Shown here: in pieces, positions 17,644 to 25,781 of the stretch
Layout of the letters: each line of letters opens with the position of its first letter
Position numbering within the stretch: position 1 is the first letter of the stretch
Source of the DNA: Deltaproteobacteria bacterium
Lineage (GTDB): Bacteria > Desulfobacterota > Desulfomonilia > UBA1062
Reading direction: 5' to 3'
DNA length: 64,000 nucleotides
Assembly: GCA_017992605.1 (NCBI GenBank)
Contig: JAGOOG010000002.1
Location: forward strand, 124,001-188,000
The notes under the pieces: model-generated
Told to the model about the DNA's origin: nothing
Database searches by the model: none
The model's input: only the letters and a program-made list of their open reading frames with translations
Position numbers and translations under genes: made by a program

Positions 17644-19032
17644 CTAGGCCACCTCCCAGTTCCCGGGGTTCATGATCCCTGCCGGGTCGAGCACCCCCCT
17701 GACCCGCTTCATGAGCTCTTTCGTGGCCGGGTCCATCCGATCCATGATGAGCCGCTGTCCCTGCACCTCGGTCTTCCAGGGTATCCCTCCCAGGGCGAGG
17801 GCGGTCCCGTTGGTGTCATCCAGGGCATGTTTCACCCGCTCCACCTCGTCACGGTCCACACGGTTGAAGGGGTAGGCGAAGAAGAACATGGCCGCATGGC
17901 CCCTGCCGATGATCCGGGCACCGAGCGAGTAGGTGATGCCGTGCCTGGCCGTGATGTCCATGCCGGCCCTGCAGGCGTCCGGGATCTTCTCGACGGGAAT
18001 GATGGCGCCCACGTACTCGAACCCACCTCCCTTGCGTACGTCCGCGAACTTGCTCAATGCCTTCTGGGGAGCCTCGAGAAACCCCGACTTCATGTTCGGG
18101 GGCACGGGCATGAACCCCGACCGCCTGGTCTCATAGAGGTCCTTCATCACGGAGCGGAGCGCGTTGCGCTTGAAGGTCAGCTCCTGTTCGGTGTTTGCCG
18201 TGTAATTGATCACGGTCATCTGAAACCCCCGAAGGTAGTCGGGCTTGGGCGCCATGGCATAGTTGATGTCCTCGGCCATGGACGTTCCTATCACCCTGTT
18301 GATCACCACCGGGGCGAGATCGATGTCCTCGGTCATGTAGACTAGGACATCGTGGAACCTCGGCCGCGGGAAGAGCTTGATGCCCACCTTGGTGATGATG
18401 CCGGTGGTGCCGTTCCAGCCGAGGAACAGGCCCACGAGGTCCGGCAGGGGCGCCCTGGAAAACCAGGCGGGCACCGTGGAGCACGAGCCGAGCTTCACCA
18501 CCTCGCCGGTACCGAGCACCGCCTCGAGCCCGGTGACCATCTCGGAGTGGAACCCCCCTTCGCTCTGGGAGAGGTGTCCGGAGCCGTGTATGGCGATGTT
18601 CCCTGCAATGGTTGCCGCTGGCGGGGCATCGGGCAGGGAATGCTTGAGCCCGGGGTGATGCTTCCTGAGATAGGCGTCGAGCATGCCCTGGGAGGTTCCT
18701 GCCTCCACCACCGCGTAGTGGCTCTGGTCGTTGACCTCGAGGATGCGGTTCATGCGCTTCATGTCGAGCACGATGCCGCCCCTGAGCGGCACGGACAGCC
18801 CGGAGAGCACCAGCCCGCCTCCCATGGGAACGACCGGTATCTTCTCGGCGCGTGCGAGCTCGACGACGGAGGCCACCTCCGCGGTTCCCCCCGGCATCAC
18901 GACCCAGTCCGGCTCGTGCGGATCCTGAACTCCCTGGTCCCGCGAGTAGATGAAGAGCTCTTCCGCCGCGTCAGAGACGTACGCCTCGCCCACGATGGCC
19001 TTGAGCCTTTCGACGATAGCCTGACGTTCCAT
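17644..19032 (-). CDS. FAD-linked oxidase (GlcD/D-lactate dehydrogenase type)
   Basis: Flavoprotein dehydrogenase of the FAD_binding_4/FAD-oxidase_C superfamily, 462 aa, probably oxidising a 2-hydroxyacid. The FAD-binding region shows VVMPGGTAEVASVVELA and VPMGGGLVLSG (about 45-80), and the C-terminal cap contains GRGHAAMFFFAYPF. It sits between two Fe-S proteins, 9 nt after one and touching the other. This matches the arrangement of glycolate or lactate oxidase complexes, in which FAD passes electrons to CCG Fe-S subunits. The ATG at 19032 follows GGAGGGATC. The substrate is unknown; the acyl-CoA genes upstream suggest a fatty-acid-derived hydroxyacid. Confidence 0.9.
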   Translation of the reverse strand: MERQAIVERLKAIVGEAYVSDAAEELFIYSRDQGVQDPHEPDWVVMPGGTAEVASVVELARAEKIPVVPMGGGLVLSGLSVPLRGGIVLDMKRMNRILEVNDQSHYAVVEAGTSQGMLDAYLRKHHPGLKHSLPDAPPAATIAGNIAIHGSGHLSQSEGGFHSEMVTGLEAVLGTGEVVKLGSCSTVPAWFSRAPLPDLVGLFLGWNGTTGIITKVGIKLFPRPRFHDVLVYMTEDIDLAPVVINRVIGTSMAEDINYAMAPKPDYLRGFQMTVINYTANTEQELTFKRNALRSVMKDLYETRRSGFMPVPPNMKSGFLEAPQKALSKFADVRKGGGFEYVGAIIPVEKIPDACRAGMDITARHGITYSLGARIIGRGHAAMFFFAYPFNRVDRDEVERVKHALDDTNGTALALGGIPWKTEVQGQRLIMDRMDPATKELMKRVRGVLDPAGIMNPGNWEVA

Positions 19033-19041
19033 GATCCCTCC

Positions 19042-20061
19042 TCACTCACCGAGTGCCATGAGGCACAGGTCGGACATCATGACCGGGAAGATGCCTGCCT
19101 TGGCGACAGGCTCGGCAAGGGTCCAGAAGCAGAACGGGCAGTTGAACACGCAGTACTGTGCGCCGGAGGCCTTCATGTCGGCAACGTTCTTGGCCCTGAT
19201 ATCGTCCACGAGGTCGAACCGTTGGGCAGCCTCGGGCACGCCCCCGCAGCACAGGGCGTTGCCGTACTCGTACGTCCTCTTCGGCCGCTCGGCACCGATG
19301 AGCCCGAAGATGCCGTCGACGATGCGATCGGTCTCCGGGCAGAGCCTGTTCGAACACGGCCGCTGGTAGGCGACCTTGACGTTGAGCGGTTTGATGCGGT
19401 CCTCGAGCTCGACGAGCCTGTGATACAGGTAGTCGAAGAGGTGGACGGGCCTGAAGGGCACCTCGATGCCGAAGGCCTGTGCCCACGAGGTGTAGGTGCC
19501 ATAACACTCGTCGTGGTAGCAGATGACATCCCGTATGCCCGAGGGCTCCACGGCGCAGCGCATGATGTTGTCGATCATGAGCGGGAGCCGCTCCTTGATG
19601 GTGGAACTCCGCGCGAAGTGGAGGAACATGAGGTTGCAGAACACGTCGCTTCCCCCGAAGGTGGTGGCCCCCTCGAAGAGGGTCCCGCGGATACCGCCCT
19701 TCATCACCTCGAAGAAACACATGTTGATGAGCGGGCTCTTCAAGTCCATCTCCTGGATCTTTCCCCGGGGGCCCATCATCACCACCTGCGACTTCTCGAT
19801 GGGGATGGGCACGGGGTGGATGCCGAGCCGCTCCTGCACCTCCACGAGGCGGTAGAAGGGGTGGTTCCCATTGGGGCAGTACTCCTCGCAGGCATAGCAG
19901 GTGATGCAGTCCGTCAGGATGGATGACATCTCACCCCTGGCAACCCGGTCATGTTCCCGCTTGGCCCGGGCCAGGTCCAGATCGATGTACTGGCACTTCA
20001 TGACGCAGTCCACGGTCTCGCATGCCAGGCAGGTCTCCGGGTCGAATCGCAGTGCAGACAT
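19042..20061 (-). CDS. Fe-S protein with ferredoxin head and CCG domain
   Basis: A 339-aa electron-transfer protein. Two [4Fe-4S] motifs are at C11/C14/C19/C23 and C52/C55/C58/C62; the first is unusual in its spacing. The C-terminal half has CCG-type cysteines in YQRPCSNRLC, GNALCCGGVPEA and NCPFCFW. The ATG at 20061 follows AAGGGGG; a longer reading upstream is unsupported. It is the first gene of the Fe-S/FAD/Fe-S set, 9 nt before the flavoprotein. I infer a three-subunit complex; its final acceptor (quinone, ETF or a soluble carrier) cannot be read, as no membrane anchor is present. Confidence 0.88.
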   Translation of the reverse strand: MSALRFDPETCLACETVDCVMKCQYIDLDLARAKREHDRVARGEMSSILTDCITCYACEEYCPNGNHPFYRLVEVQERLGIHPVPIPIEKSQVVMMGPRGKIQEMDLKSPLINMCFFEVMKGGIRGTLFEGATTFGGSDVFCNLMFLHFARSSTIKERLPLMIDNIMRCAVEPSGIRDVICYHDECYGTYTSWAQAFGIEVPFRPVHLFDYLYHRLVELEDRIKPLNVKVAYQRPCSNRLCPETDRIVDGIFGLIGAERPKRTYEYGNALCCGGVPEAAQRFDLVDDIRAKNVADMKASGAQYCVFNCPFCFWTLAEPVAKAGIFPVMMSDLCLMALGE

Positions 20062-20133
20062 GAAAACCCCCTTTCGTACAAAAAGTTGCCCCTGGCGACA
20101 CATTGTCCGCCCGGCAGAGCTCATTCACACACG

Positions 20134-20151
20134 GGGGGCAGTGCAGCCCCC
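20134..20151 (-). other. Hairpin between 3-hydroxyacyl-CoA dehydrogenase and Fe-S genes
   Basis: GGGGGC and GCCCCC form a 6-bp all-GC stem with a 6-nt loop in the 96-base gap after the dehydrogenase stop. There is no T run on the minus strand, so it is more likely a point of partial termination or mRNA processing than a full terminator. Confidence 0.35.
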
Positions 20152-20157
20152 TTCGTT

Positions 20158-21081
20158 TCAGCCGTGTTCTTCCTTCGTTTCCCCGGGGAGAAACCCGGGC
20201 TTTTGGTACGCGGGTCCGGGGTAGGTATAGAATCCCTTGCCCGTCTTGTAGCCCAGCTCGCCTCTGTCCACGTACTGCTTGATGAAGTCCGCGTTCTTCT
20301 GGGCCTGGGGATCGCCCACCTTCTTGGCCCAGTAGTCCGTGATGGTCCACACCGTGGACAGGCCAACCTGGTCCATGATGCCGAAGGGGCCCATGGGCAT
20401 GTACGTAACCCCCATCCAGGACCGGTCGATGTCCTCCACCGTGGTGACACCCCGTGACGCCAGCGTGAGGGCGGAAAAGAACAGGCTGGAGAGCATGGCG
20501 TTGAAGACATAGCCGTTGTTCTCCCGGTGGAGCATGATGACGATGCACCCGATGCTCACGGCAAAGTCATGTACGAGCTGGGTCACTGCAGGATCGGTCC
20601 CGGGGTGGGGCATGACGTCCACCACGGTGGATGCCCTGAGGTCGTGGAAGTGGAGGGCGCAGAGCTTTTCGGGCCTCCCCGTGGCCTCGGCGAACATGGA
20701 CGGCACGAGCATGGAGGTGTTGGTGGTGAAGACGGTTCGCCCCGGGCAGAGCTTGTGGAACTGGGCGAAGACCTTTGCCTTGATGTCCGGATCCTCGGGC
20801 ACCGACTCGCTGATGATGTCCGCGTCGCGCGCCGCTTCGCCGGGGTTATCCGTGGAGGTGATGCGGGCCATGGTCTGTTCAAGCTGCTCCTTCGTGAGCC
20901 TGCCTGTGGAGGCATACCAGTTCGCCAGCTTTCCGACGCGTTTGACGGCCTTGTCCAGGATGTCCCGGTTCAGGTCGTAGTAGATCGTCCGATACCCGTT
21001 CATGGCGCACTGGAGGCCGATCTGCTGGCCCATGGTCCCTGCTCCGAGGATGAGTACTGTCCTGATGTCGCTGCGCTGCAT
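20158..21081 (-). CDS. 3-Hydroxyacyl-CoA dehydrogenase, stand-alone
   Basis: NAD-dependent dehydrogenase of 307 aa without a hydratase domain. The Rossmann motif GAGTMGQQIG is at 13-22, the NTSMLVPS segment at 121-128, and the catalytic His is H144 in ALHFHDL. The partner Glu of classical enzymes (HFFNP then LVE) is not evident; VVDVMPH places D155 close to that position, with a one-residue shorter gap. This may mark a subfamily acting on another hydroxy compound. The ATG at 21081 follows AAAGGACAAGACC. It lies 27 nt after the SDR and probably completes oxidation of the product made by the kinase/ACAD pair. Confidence 0.9.
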   Translation of the reverse strand: MQRSDIRTVLILGAGTMGQQIGLQCAMNGYRTIYYDLNRDILDKAVKRVGKLANWYASTGRLTKEQLEQTMARITSTDNPGEAARDADIISESVPEDPDIKAKVFAQFHKLCPGRTVFTTNTSMLVPSMFAEATGRPEKLCALHFHDLRASTVVDVMPHPGTDPAVTQLVHDFAVSIGCIVIMLHRENNGYVFNAMLSSLFFSALTLASRGVTTVEDIDRSWMGVTYMPMGPFGIMDQVGLSTVWTITDYWAKKVGDPQAQKNADFIKQYVDRGELGYKTGKGFYTYPGPAYQKPGFLPGETKEEHG

Positions 21082-21108
21082 GGTCTTGTCCTTTCGTGTC
21101 TTTCAGGG

Positions 21109-21876
21109 TTAGGCGAGGGCACCGCCATCCACCACGAAGCTCGCGCCCGTGGTGAAACTTGCCGCGTCCGAGACCAGGTACAGCACCACCCCCGCTATCT
21201 CCCGAGGTACCGCGTTACGGTTCATGGGGATCATCTTGACAGCATAGTCTCGGATGGCCTCGTTGTCCATGATGGCCTTGGAGAAGTGCGTGTCCACCAG
21301 GCCCGGCAGCAGGGCGTTCACCCGTATGTTCCTGGCGGCGAGTTCCTTGGCGAAGGACTTGGTCAGAGAGATGAGCGCAGCCTTGGTGATCGAGTAGATC
21401 CCCTGGTACGGCGCCGGCTTGACGCCGTTGATGGAAGAGACGTTCACGATGGCGCCACCCCCTGATTCGGTCATGAGCCCCACGGCATGCTTGATGAGGA
21501 AGAACGGGCCCTTGAGGTTCACGTCGAAGGTCTTGTCCCATACTCCCTCGTCGGCCCCGATCATCTCCCCGAAATACGGATTGGTTGCGGCGTTGTTGAT
21601 GAGGATGTGGAGCTTTGCATACCTCTCCCTGATCTGGCCGATGAGGCCCTCGATCTGCTTCAGGTCGCCCATGTGGCAGGCGATTACATCGGCCTTGCCG
21701 CCCCGGGCGGCGATCTTCCCTGCAACGCCGTTCAGGGCATCGGCCTTGCGGCTCACCAGGATACAGTGGGCACCATAGTCGGCCAGGGTGATGGCGATGG
21801 CCTCCCCGATGCCGCGGCTCGCCCCGGTTACGAGAGCAATCTTTCCGTCGAGACTGAAGTTCACTTTTTCCATCAT
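21109..21876 (-). CDS. Short-chain dehydrogenase/reductase
   Basis: NAD(P)-dependent SDR of 255 aa. The cofactor motif TGASRGIG is at 17-24, NNAA at 94-97, and the catalytic residues are S147 or S148, Y161 and K165 (YSITK). The ATG at 21876 follows AGGAGAGT. It lies 43 nt after the APH-like kinase. In levulinate (lva) and ACAD10/11-type pathways a reductase or dehydrogenase of this class interconverts the keto and hydroxy group that is then phosphorylated; the same role is likely here but not shown. Confidence 0.93.
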   Translation of the reverse strand: MMEKVNFSLDGKIALVTGASRGIGEAIAITLADYGAHCILVSRKADALNGVAGKIAARGGKADVIACHMGDLKQIEGLIGQIRERYAKLHILINNAATNPYFGEMIGADEGVWDKTFDVNLKGPFFLIKHAVGLMTESGGGAIVNVSSINGVKPAPYQGIYSITKAALISLTKSFAKELAARNIRVNALLPGLVDTHFSKAIMDNEAIRDYAVKMIPMNRNAVPREIAGVVLYLVSDAASFTTGASFVVDGGALA

Positions 21877-21919
21877 ACTCTCCTGTAGGCTCCTTATCAT
21901 CCGAACACTGTTTGCTTGG

Positions 21920-22987
21920 TCACAGGGAGCTCTCCCTGATTATCCCCTGGGCGATCTGCCCGGCGATATGCACCCCGAAGATGATGGCGCTGAATCGCTC
22001 GTCCTTGGTCTGGCCGTGGTAGTACCGGTAGTAGATCTGCTGAATGATAACCCCGATGCGAAATATCCCGAAACAGAGGTAGAAATCGAAGTTGTCGATG
22101 GTGACGCCGGACTTCTCCGCATATCGCTGGACCATTTCCACCCGTGTCAGGGCCCCGGGCAGGTTGGTGGGAAGCATGCCCATCATCTGGGCCTCTTGCG
22201 GGTCGTCGGCCTGCATCCAGTAGCCGAGCGAGCTTCCAAGATCCATGAGGGGATCGCCGATGGTGGCCATCTCCCAATCCAGTACGCCGATGATCTTGAG
22301 GGGATTGTCCGGGTCGAGCACGACATTGTCGAACTTGTAGTCGTTGTGGATGAGCGCGGGCCTGGGGTGATCCGGGGGCATTTTGTCCCTGAGCCAGGCC
22401 ATGATGTTCTCGAGTTCAGGGGCATCAGGGGTACGGGCGGCGCGGTAACGGTCGGACCATCCCTCCACCTGTCTCTTCACATACCCCTCGGGCTTCCCGA
22501 GCCCTTCGAGACCGATCTTCCGGTAGTCCACGGAATGGAGTTCGTAGTGCACGTCCAGCAGGTTCTCGCACAGCTTCCGCATCTCGTCCGGGCCGAGCTC
22601 CATGCCCTTGGGGAAACGCTTTCGGGGGATGATGCCCTTGATGCGCTCCATCACGTAGAACGGGCAGCCCATGATGGACTCGTCCTCGGTGTATGCGAGC
22701 GGCTTCGGGCAGTAGTGAAAGACCGGGTTCACGGCACTCATGACCCGGTACTCCCTGCCCATGTCATGGGCGCTCTTCGCCTTCCTCCCGAAAGGCGGTC
22801 TCCTCAGGACGAGTTCCGTGTCTCCCACCCTGATGAGGTAGGTGAGGTTCGAAAACCCGCTGGGGAACTGCTCCACCACGAGATCCCCGCTCAGACCGGG
22901 GATGGTGTCCTTGAGAAACACCTCCACGCCCTTCAAATCAAGCTCCTCGCCTTGTCTCACATTTGTCGGTCGATCGATCACGTCCAT
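21920..22987 (-). CDS. APH-family kinase, ACAD10/11- or LvaA-like
   Basis: Phosphotransferase of the aminoglycoside-phosphotransferase fold, 355 aa. The catalytic loop is LIHNDYKFDNVVLDP (H-x-D-x4-N) and the metal-binding Asp is in GVLDWEMATIGDP. Homologous kinase domains fused to or encoded beside ACAD10/11-type dehydrogenases phosphorylate the hydroxyl of 4-hydroxyacyl-CoA, as LvaA does in levulinate catabolism. The same pairing is seen here, with the ACAD two genes upstream. The ATG at 22987 follows AGGAGAGGGA. An antibiotic-resistance role is unlikely given the context. Confidence 0.88.
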   Translation of the reverse strand: MDVIDRPTNVRQGEELDLKGVEVFLKDTIPGLSGDLVVEQFPSGFSNLTYLIRVGDTELVLRRPPFGRKAKSAHDMGREYRVMSAVNPVFHYCPKPLAYTEDESIMGCPFYVMERIKGIIPRKRFPKGMELGPDEMRKLCENLLDVHYELHSVDYRKIGLEGLGKPEGYVKRQVEGWSDRYRAARTPDAPELENIMAWLRDKMPPDHPRPALIHNDYKFDNVVLDPDNPLKIIGVLDWEMATIGDPLMDLGSSLGYWMQADDPQEAQMMGMLPTNLPGALTRVEMVQRYAEKSGVTIDNFDFYLCFGIFRIGVIIQQIYYRYYHGQTKDERFSAIIFGVHIAGQIAQGIIRESSL

Positions 22988-23004
22988 TCCCTCTCCTCCT
23001 TGCC

Positions 23005-23703
23005 TCATTGGTGTGGGGAAAGCAGGTATGATTCGACTAACTCCACGAGAAAGTCGGCATACTTCTCCACCGAGGTCTTCCTTCTGGCGTACTTCCATCG
23101 CTTGAGGTACCAGTCCTGGAGCATGGCCTTGAGAACCGCTCCCAGGAGGTCCGTGTCGACCTCCCTGAAGACCCCTGTCCTGTTTCCTTCCCTGAGGATG
23201 TCGACAAAGAGCTTCTCGGTGAAAAGCTCAGACTCGATGGCCTTGCGGTGCTCTTCCTTTCCCAGGTTCTTGGTCTCCATGTAGGAGAAGTAGAACCACT
23301 CTCTCAGGATCTCGCTGAGGAAGAGGTGGGCCTGGATAGCCCGCTTGAGCTTGACCCGCGGATCATCGATGCCCTTGAGCTGATCCACGAGCACCTGCAT
23401 GACGACCGCGCTCTGCCCCTGGATCATGTGCAGCAGCTCTTCCTTGCTCGTGAAGTAGGTGTACAGGGCACCCATGCTCAGGCCCGCCTTCCTGCTGAGG
23501 TCGCGGAGGCTCATGGCGGCGAAGCCCTTCTGGCTGCTCAAGGTCAGGGCTGCGTTCAGGATCTTCTCGAGGTTTCTGACCGCGACTCCTTCCTTCTTGA
23601 TTTTAATGCTGTCACGGTTTCCCTGAAAGAGGTCCCGGCTCAGGTCCTCCATGGAGAGGCTGACCAGGCCCTTGAAGGCCTCGAACTTCAGATCTTCCTT
23701 CAT
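23005..23703 (-). CDS. TetR/AcrR-family regulator
   Basis: Transcriptional repressor of 232 aa. The helix-turn-helix spans about residues 62-83 (MSLRDLSRKAGLSMGALYTYF); the C-terminal ligand domain is helical. About 40 residues precede the DNA-binding domain, longer than usual, and the ribosome binding site is weak (AGGACGG, 12 nt away), so the start is less certain than the frame. It lies inside the operon, 3 nt after the ACAD stop. An acyl-CoA ligand and autoregulation at the divergent control region near 25.7 kb are likely by analogy with other fatty-acid TetR proteins. Confidence 0.92.
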   Translation of the reverse strand: MKEDLKFEAFKGLVSLSMEDLSRDLFQGNRDSIKIKKEGVAVRNLEKILNAALTLSSQKGFAAMSLRDLSRKAGLSMGALYTYFTSKEELLHMIQGQSAVVMQVLVDQLKGIDDPRVKLKRAIQAHLFLSEILREWFYFSYMETKNLGKEEHRKAIESELFTEKLFVDILREGNRTGVFREVDTDLLGAVLKAMLQDWYLKRWKYARRKTSVEKYADFLVELVESYLLSPHQ

Positions 23704-23706
23704 ACG

Positions 23707-24915
23707 CTAGCGTACCGTCCTGCCTTCATAGTCCCTGAGTATCCTCCTGGCCACGGACATCTTGTGCACCTCGTCGGCCCCGTCATAGATCCGGGCCGCA
23801 CGCTCGTGCCGGTAGAAGTAGGCGATGATGGTGTCGTCGGTCATGCCCATGCCGCCATGCACCTGCAGTGCCTTGTCGATGACGTCCTGCATGACGTTCG
23901 CCACGAAGAATTTTATGAAGGATATGTCGTAGCGTGCTGCCTTGGCACCAAGGGTTTCGATCTTCCAAGCGGCGTTGAGCGTCATGAGCCGTGCCGCCTG
24001 AATGTTGGCCGCGCACTCGGCGATCCAGGCCTGGATGATCTGTTTGGTCGCAAGGGTCTTGCCGTCCGGCTGGATGATGCGTTTGGATGCACGGGAGCAC
24101 ATGAGGTCGAAGGCCCGGTTGCAGATCCCGATCCATCGCATGCAGTGGTGGATCCTGCCGGGTCCGAGGCGCTCCTGGGCGATGACGAAGCCGTGTCCCT
24201 CCGGGCCCAGCAGGTTCTTCTGCGGTACCCGGCAGGACTGGAACAGGACCTCGCCGTGCGAGGCGTAGTCGTCACCAGCATGGCCCATGACCGGGATGTT
24301 CCGGACCAGGTTGAACCCCTTGGTGTCGGTGGGGACAATGATCATGCTCGCCTGGAGGTAGGGCGGCGCCTCGGGGTTGGTGTTGGCCATGACGATGGAG
24401 AAGGCCGCGCCGTCCGCTGCGGTGGAATACCACTTCTGGCCGTTGATGACATAGTCGTCCCCGTCCTTCACCGCGGTGGTGTCCATCATCACCGGGTTGG
24501 AGCCGGGCATTTCCACCTCGGTCATGGAGAAGCAGCTCCGGATCTTGCCTTCGATGAGGGGCCTGAGGTACCTCTCCTTCTGTTCGAGCGAGCCATGGAG
24601 GTGGAGGATCTCGATGTTGCCTGCATCGGGCGCATGGCAGTTGAAGACGTAGTGCCCGATGGGGCACCTGCCCAGGGACTCGGAGACGAAGGCATGCTCC
24701 ACGAGGTTCAGGCCCATCCCCCCGTACTCCTTGGGGTGGTTCGGGGCCCAGAGCTCCATCTTCCTCACCATCTCGCGCTTCTGTTCGAGCACCGGCTTCA
24801 TCTCGCGGAAGGTCTTGTGGATGAACTCGGGTTCGAGCGGGATGAGCTCTTTCTCGACAAACTCGTCCATCATGCCGGTTATGGCCTTTATCTTGTCCGG
24901 AACTTCGAAATCCAT
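23707..24915 (-). CDS. ACAD10/11-like acyl-CoA dehydrogenase
   Basis: Acyl-CoA dehydrogenase-fold flavoprotein, 402 aa. GPGRIHHCMRWIG at 251-263 is characteristic of the ACAD10/11 and LvaC group. The position of the catalytic Glu of ordinary enzymes (YEGT) is Asp here, D378 in IYDGADEVH, also usual in that group. In the described pathway such proteins remove phosphate from a 4-phosphoacyl-CoA rather than simply desaturating it. The ATG at 24915 follows AAAGGAGCAG. It lies in one operon with an APH kinase, an SDR and a TetR protein, which supports the same chemistry. Confidence 0.92.
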   Translation of the reverse strand: MDFEVPDKIKAITGMMDEFVEKELIPLEPEFIHKTFREMKPVLEQKREMVRKMELWAPNHPKEYGGMGLNLVEHAFVSESLGRCPIGHYVFNCHAPDAGNIEILHLHGSLEQKERYLRPLIEGKIRSCFSMTEVEMPGSNPVMMDTTAVKDGDDYVINGQKWYSTAADGAAFSIVMANTNPEAPPYLQASMIIVPTDTKGFNLVRNIPVMGHAGDDYASHGEVLFQSCRVPQKNLLGPEGHGFVIAQERLGPGRIHHCMRWIGICNRAFDLMCSRASKRIIQPDGKTLATKQIIQAWIAECAANIQAARLMTLNAAWKIETLGAKAARYDISFIKFFVANVMQDVIDKALQVHGGMGMTDDTIIAYFYRHERAARIYDGADEVHKMSVARRILRDYEGRTVR

Positions 24916-24947
24916 GGTTCTGCTCCTTTCTCCTCTTGGGGAATCTA

Positions 24948-25658
24948 TCACCTATACGTGATGAGCGACGGGTCTCCTCCCAGCTCGAGGTGTGTGAAGG
25001 AGTTGAATCCCGCCATGGTGATCCGTTCATCATTATACATGTAGCGTGTCAGGGATGTGTTCACGATCTGCCAGTTCAGGCGCATGGCCTTCTCCCCCGG
25101 CAGCCCGAGCACGTTCGAAAGGGATGCGGCGATGGCGCCGCCGGAGGTGAAGACCGCGACGGTCCTGCCGCTGCCGTGTCTCTCCATTATGGCCGTCATG
25201 TCCCGGGCGACGCGTGCCTTGAGCCCTTCCCACGCCTCGATGCCGTCGGTATCGTACCTGCCTGTCACCCAGCGCAGCATGGCGGTCTCGAAGACCCTCT
25301 TGAACGATTTCTTGCTGGAGTACATCCGTGGCAGCTCGTCATGCAGGGAAGGGTCTTCATCTGCCATGGCCGGGAACATGGCCGTGACGATGGCGGTGGT
25401 GTCGTACTCGTCAAACCCGCTCACGCGTTCGAGGTCCGGCAGAGGCCTGCCGTGCTCCGCAAAGAAGGATCTGACCTCCTCCGCTGTGGCCGTCTGGCGG
25501 TCCATGGCCCCGGAATAGACCGCATCGGGCCGGAAGCCGGTATCGAAGAGATGGCGGGCCAGGATACGAGACTGGCGGACACCGAGTGTTGAGAGCTTGT
25601 CGTAGTTGTCGTGGCCGAAGGAGGCCTGCCCGTGGCGGATCAGATAGATCATGCTCAT
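24948..25658 (-). CDS. Histidine-phosphatase-family protein lacking the second His
   Basis: A 236-aa phosphoglycerate-mutase-like protein. The phosphorylated His is present as H9 in LIRHGQASFG, and the acid is in SGFDEYD. The second catalytic His of the motif THGG is Ser here: TSGG at 171-174. The protein may be inactive, altered in chemistry or a binding protein. First gene of the operon, 32 nt before the ACAD. The start is ATG 25658 or 25652; neither has a Shine-Dalgarno sequence, and a promoter lies directly upstream, so a leaderless mRNA is likely. Confidence 0.85.
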   Translation of the reverse strand: MSMIYLIRHGQASFGHDNYDKLSTLGVRQSRILARHLFDTGFRPDAVYSGAMDRQTATAEEVRSFFAEHGRPLPDLERVSGFDEYDTTAIVTAMFPAMADEDPSLHDELPRMYSSKKSFKRVFETAMLRWVTGRYDTDGIEAWEGLKARVARDMTAIMERHGSGRTVAVFTSGGAIAASLSNVLGLPGEKAMRLNWQIVNTSLTRYMYNDERITMAGFNSFTHLELGGDPSLITYR

Positions 25659-25665
25659 GGCGATG

Positions 25666-25694
25666 AGGATACCGGGAGAGGTGTCGCATGTCAA
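25666..25694 (-). promoter_or_regulatory. Promoter of the kinase/ACAD operon, probably leaderless
   Basis: On the minus strand: perfect -35 TTGACA (25689-25694), a 17-nt spacer and -10 TATCCT (25666-25671). Only 7 nt separate the -10 hexamer from the ATG at 25658, so transcription should begin at or beside the start codon. No Shine-Dalgarno sequence is present, which fits. Confidence 0.6.
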
Positions 25695-25703
25695 GCAAAA
25701 ATA

Positions 25704-25715
25704 GAGCGAACGCTC
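25704..25715. promoter_or_regulatory. Inverted repeat between divergent promoters, likely TetR operator
   Basis: GAGCG and CGCTC flank AA: perfect 5-bp arms in GAGCGAACGCTC. It lies 10 bp upstream of the -35 of the minus-strand operon and in front of etfB, between divergent genes. The TetR protein encoded at 23005-23703 is the obvious candidate to bind it. Confidence 0.5.
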
Positions 25716-25781
25716 GTTTTTTGTGCTTGCATTTTGTCGTGTCCTCCGATACCTTTCATGCACAAGAAAGGGGCACGTCCC

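Noticed and set aside
20134-20151. Intrinsic terminator between the hydroxyacyl-CoA dehydrogenase and the Fe-S genes
   Set aside because: The stem is only 6 bp and no T run follows on the transcribed strand; reported as a plain hairpin instead.
21920-22987. Aminoglycoside-resistance kinase
   Set aside because: The fold is shared, but the gene lies in an operon with an ACAD10/11-like protein, an SDR and a hydroxyacyl-CoA dehydrogenase, which points to acyl-CoA metabolism.
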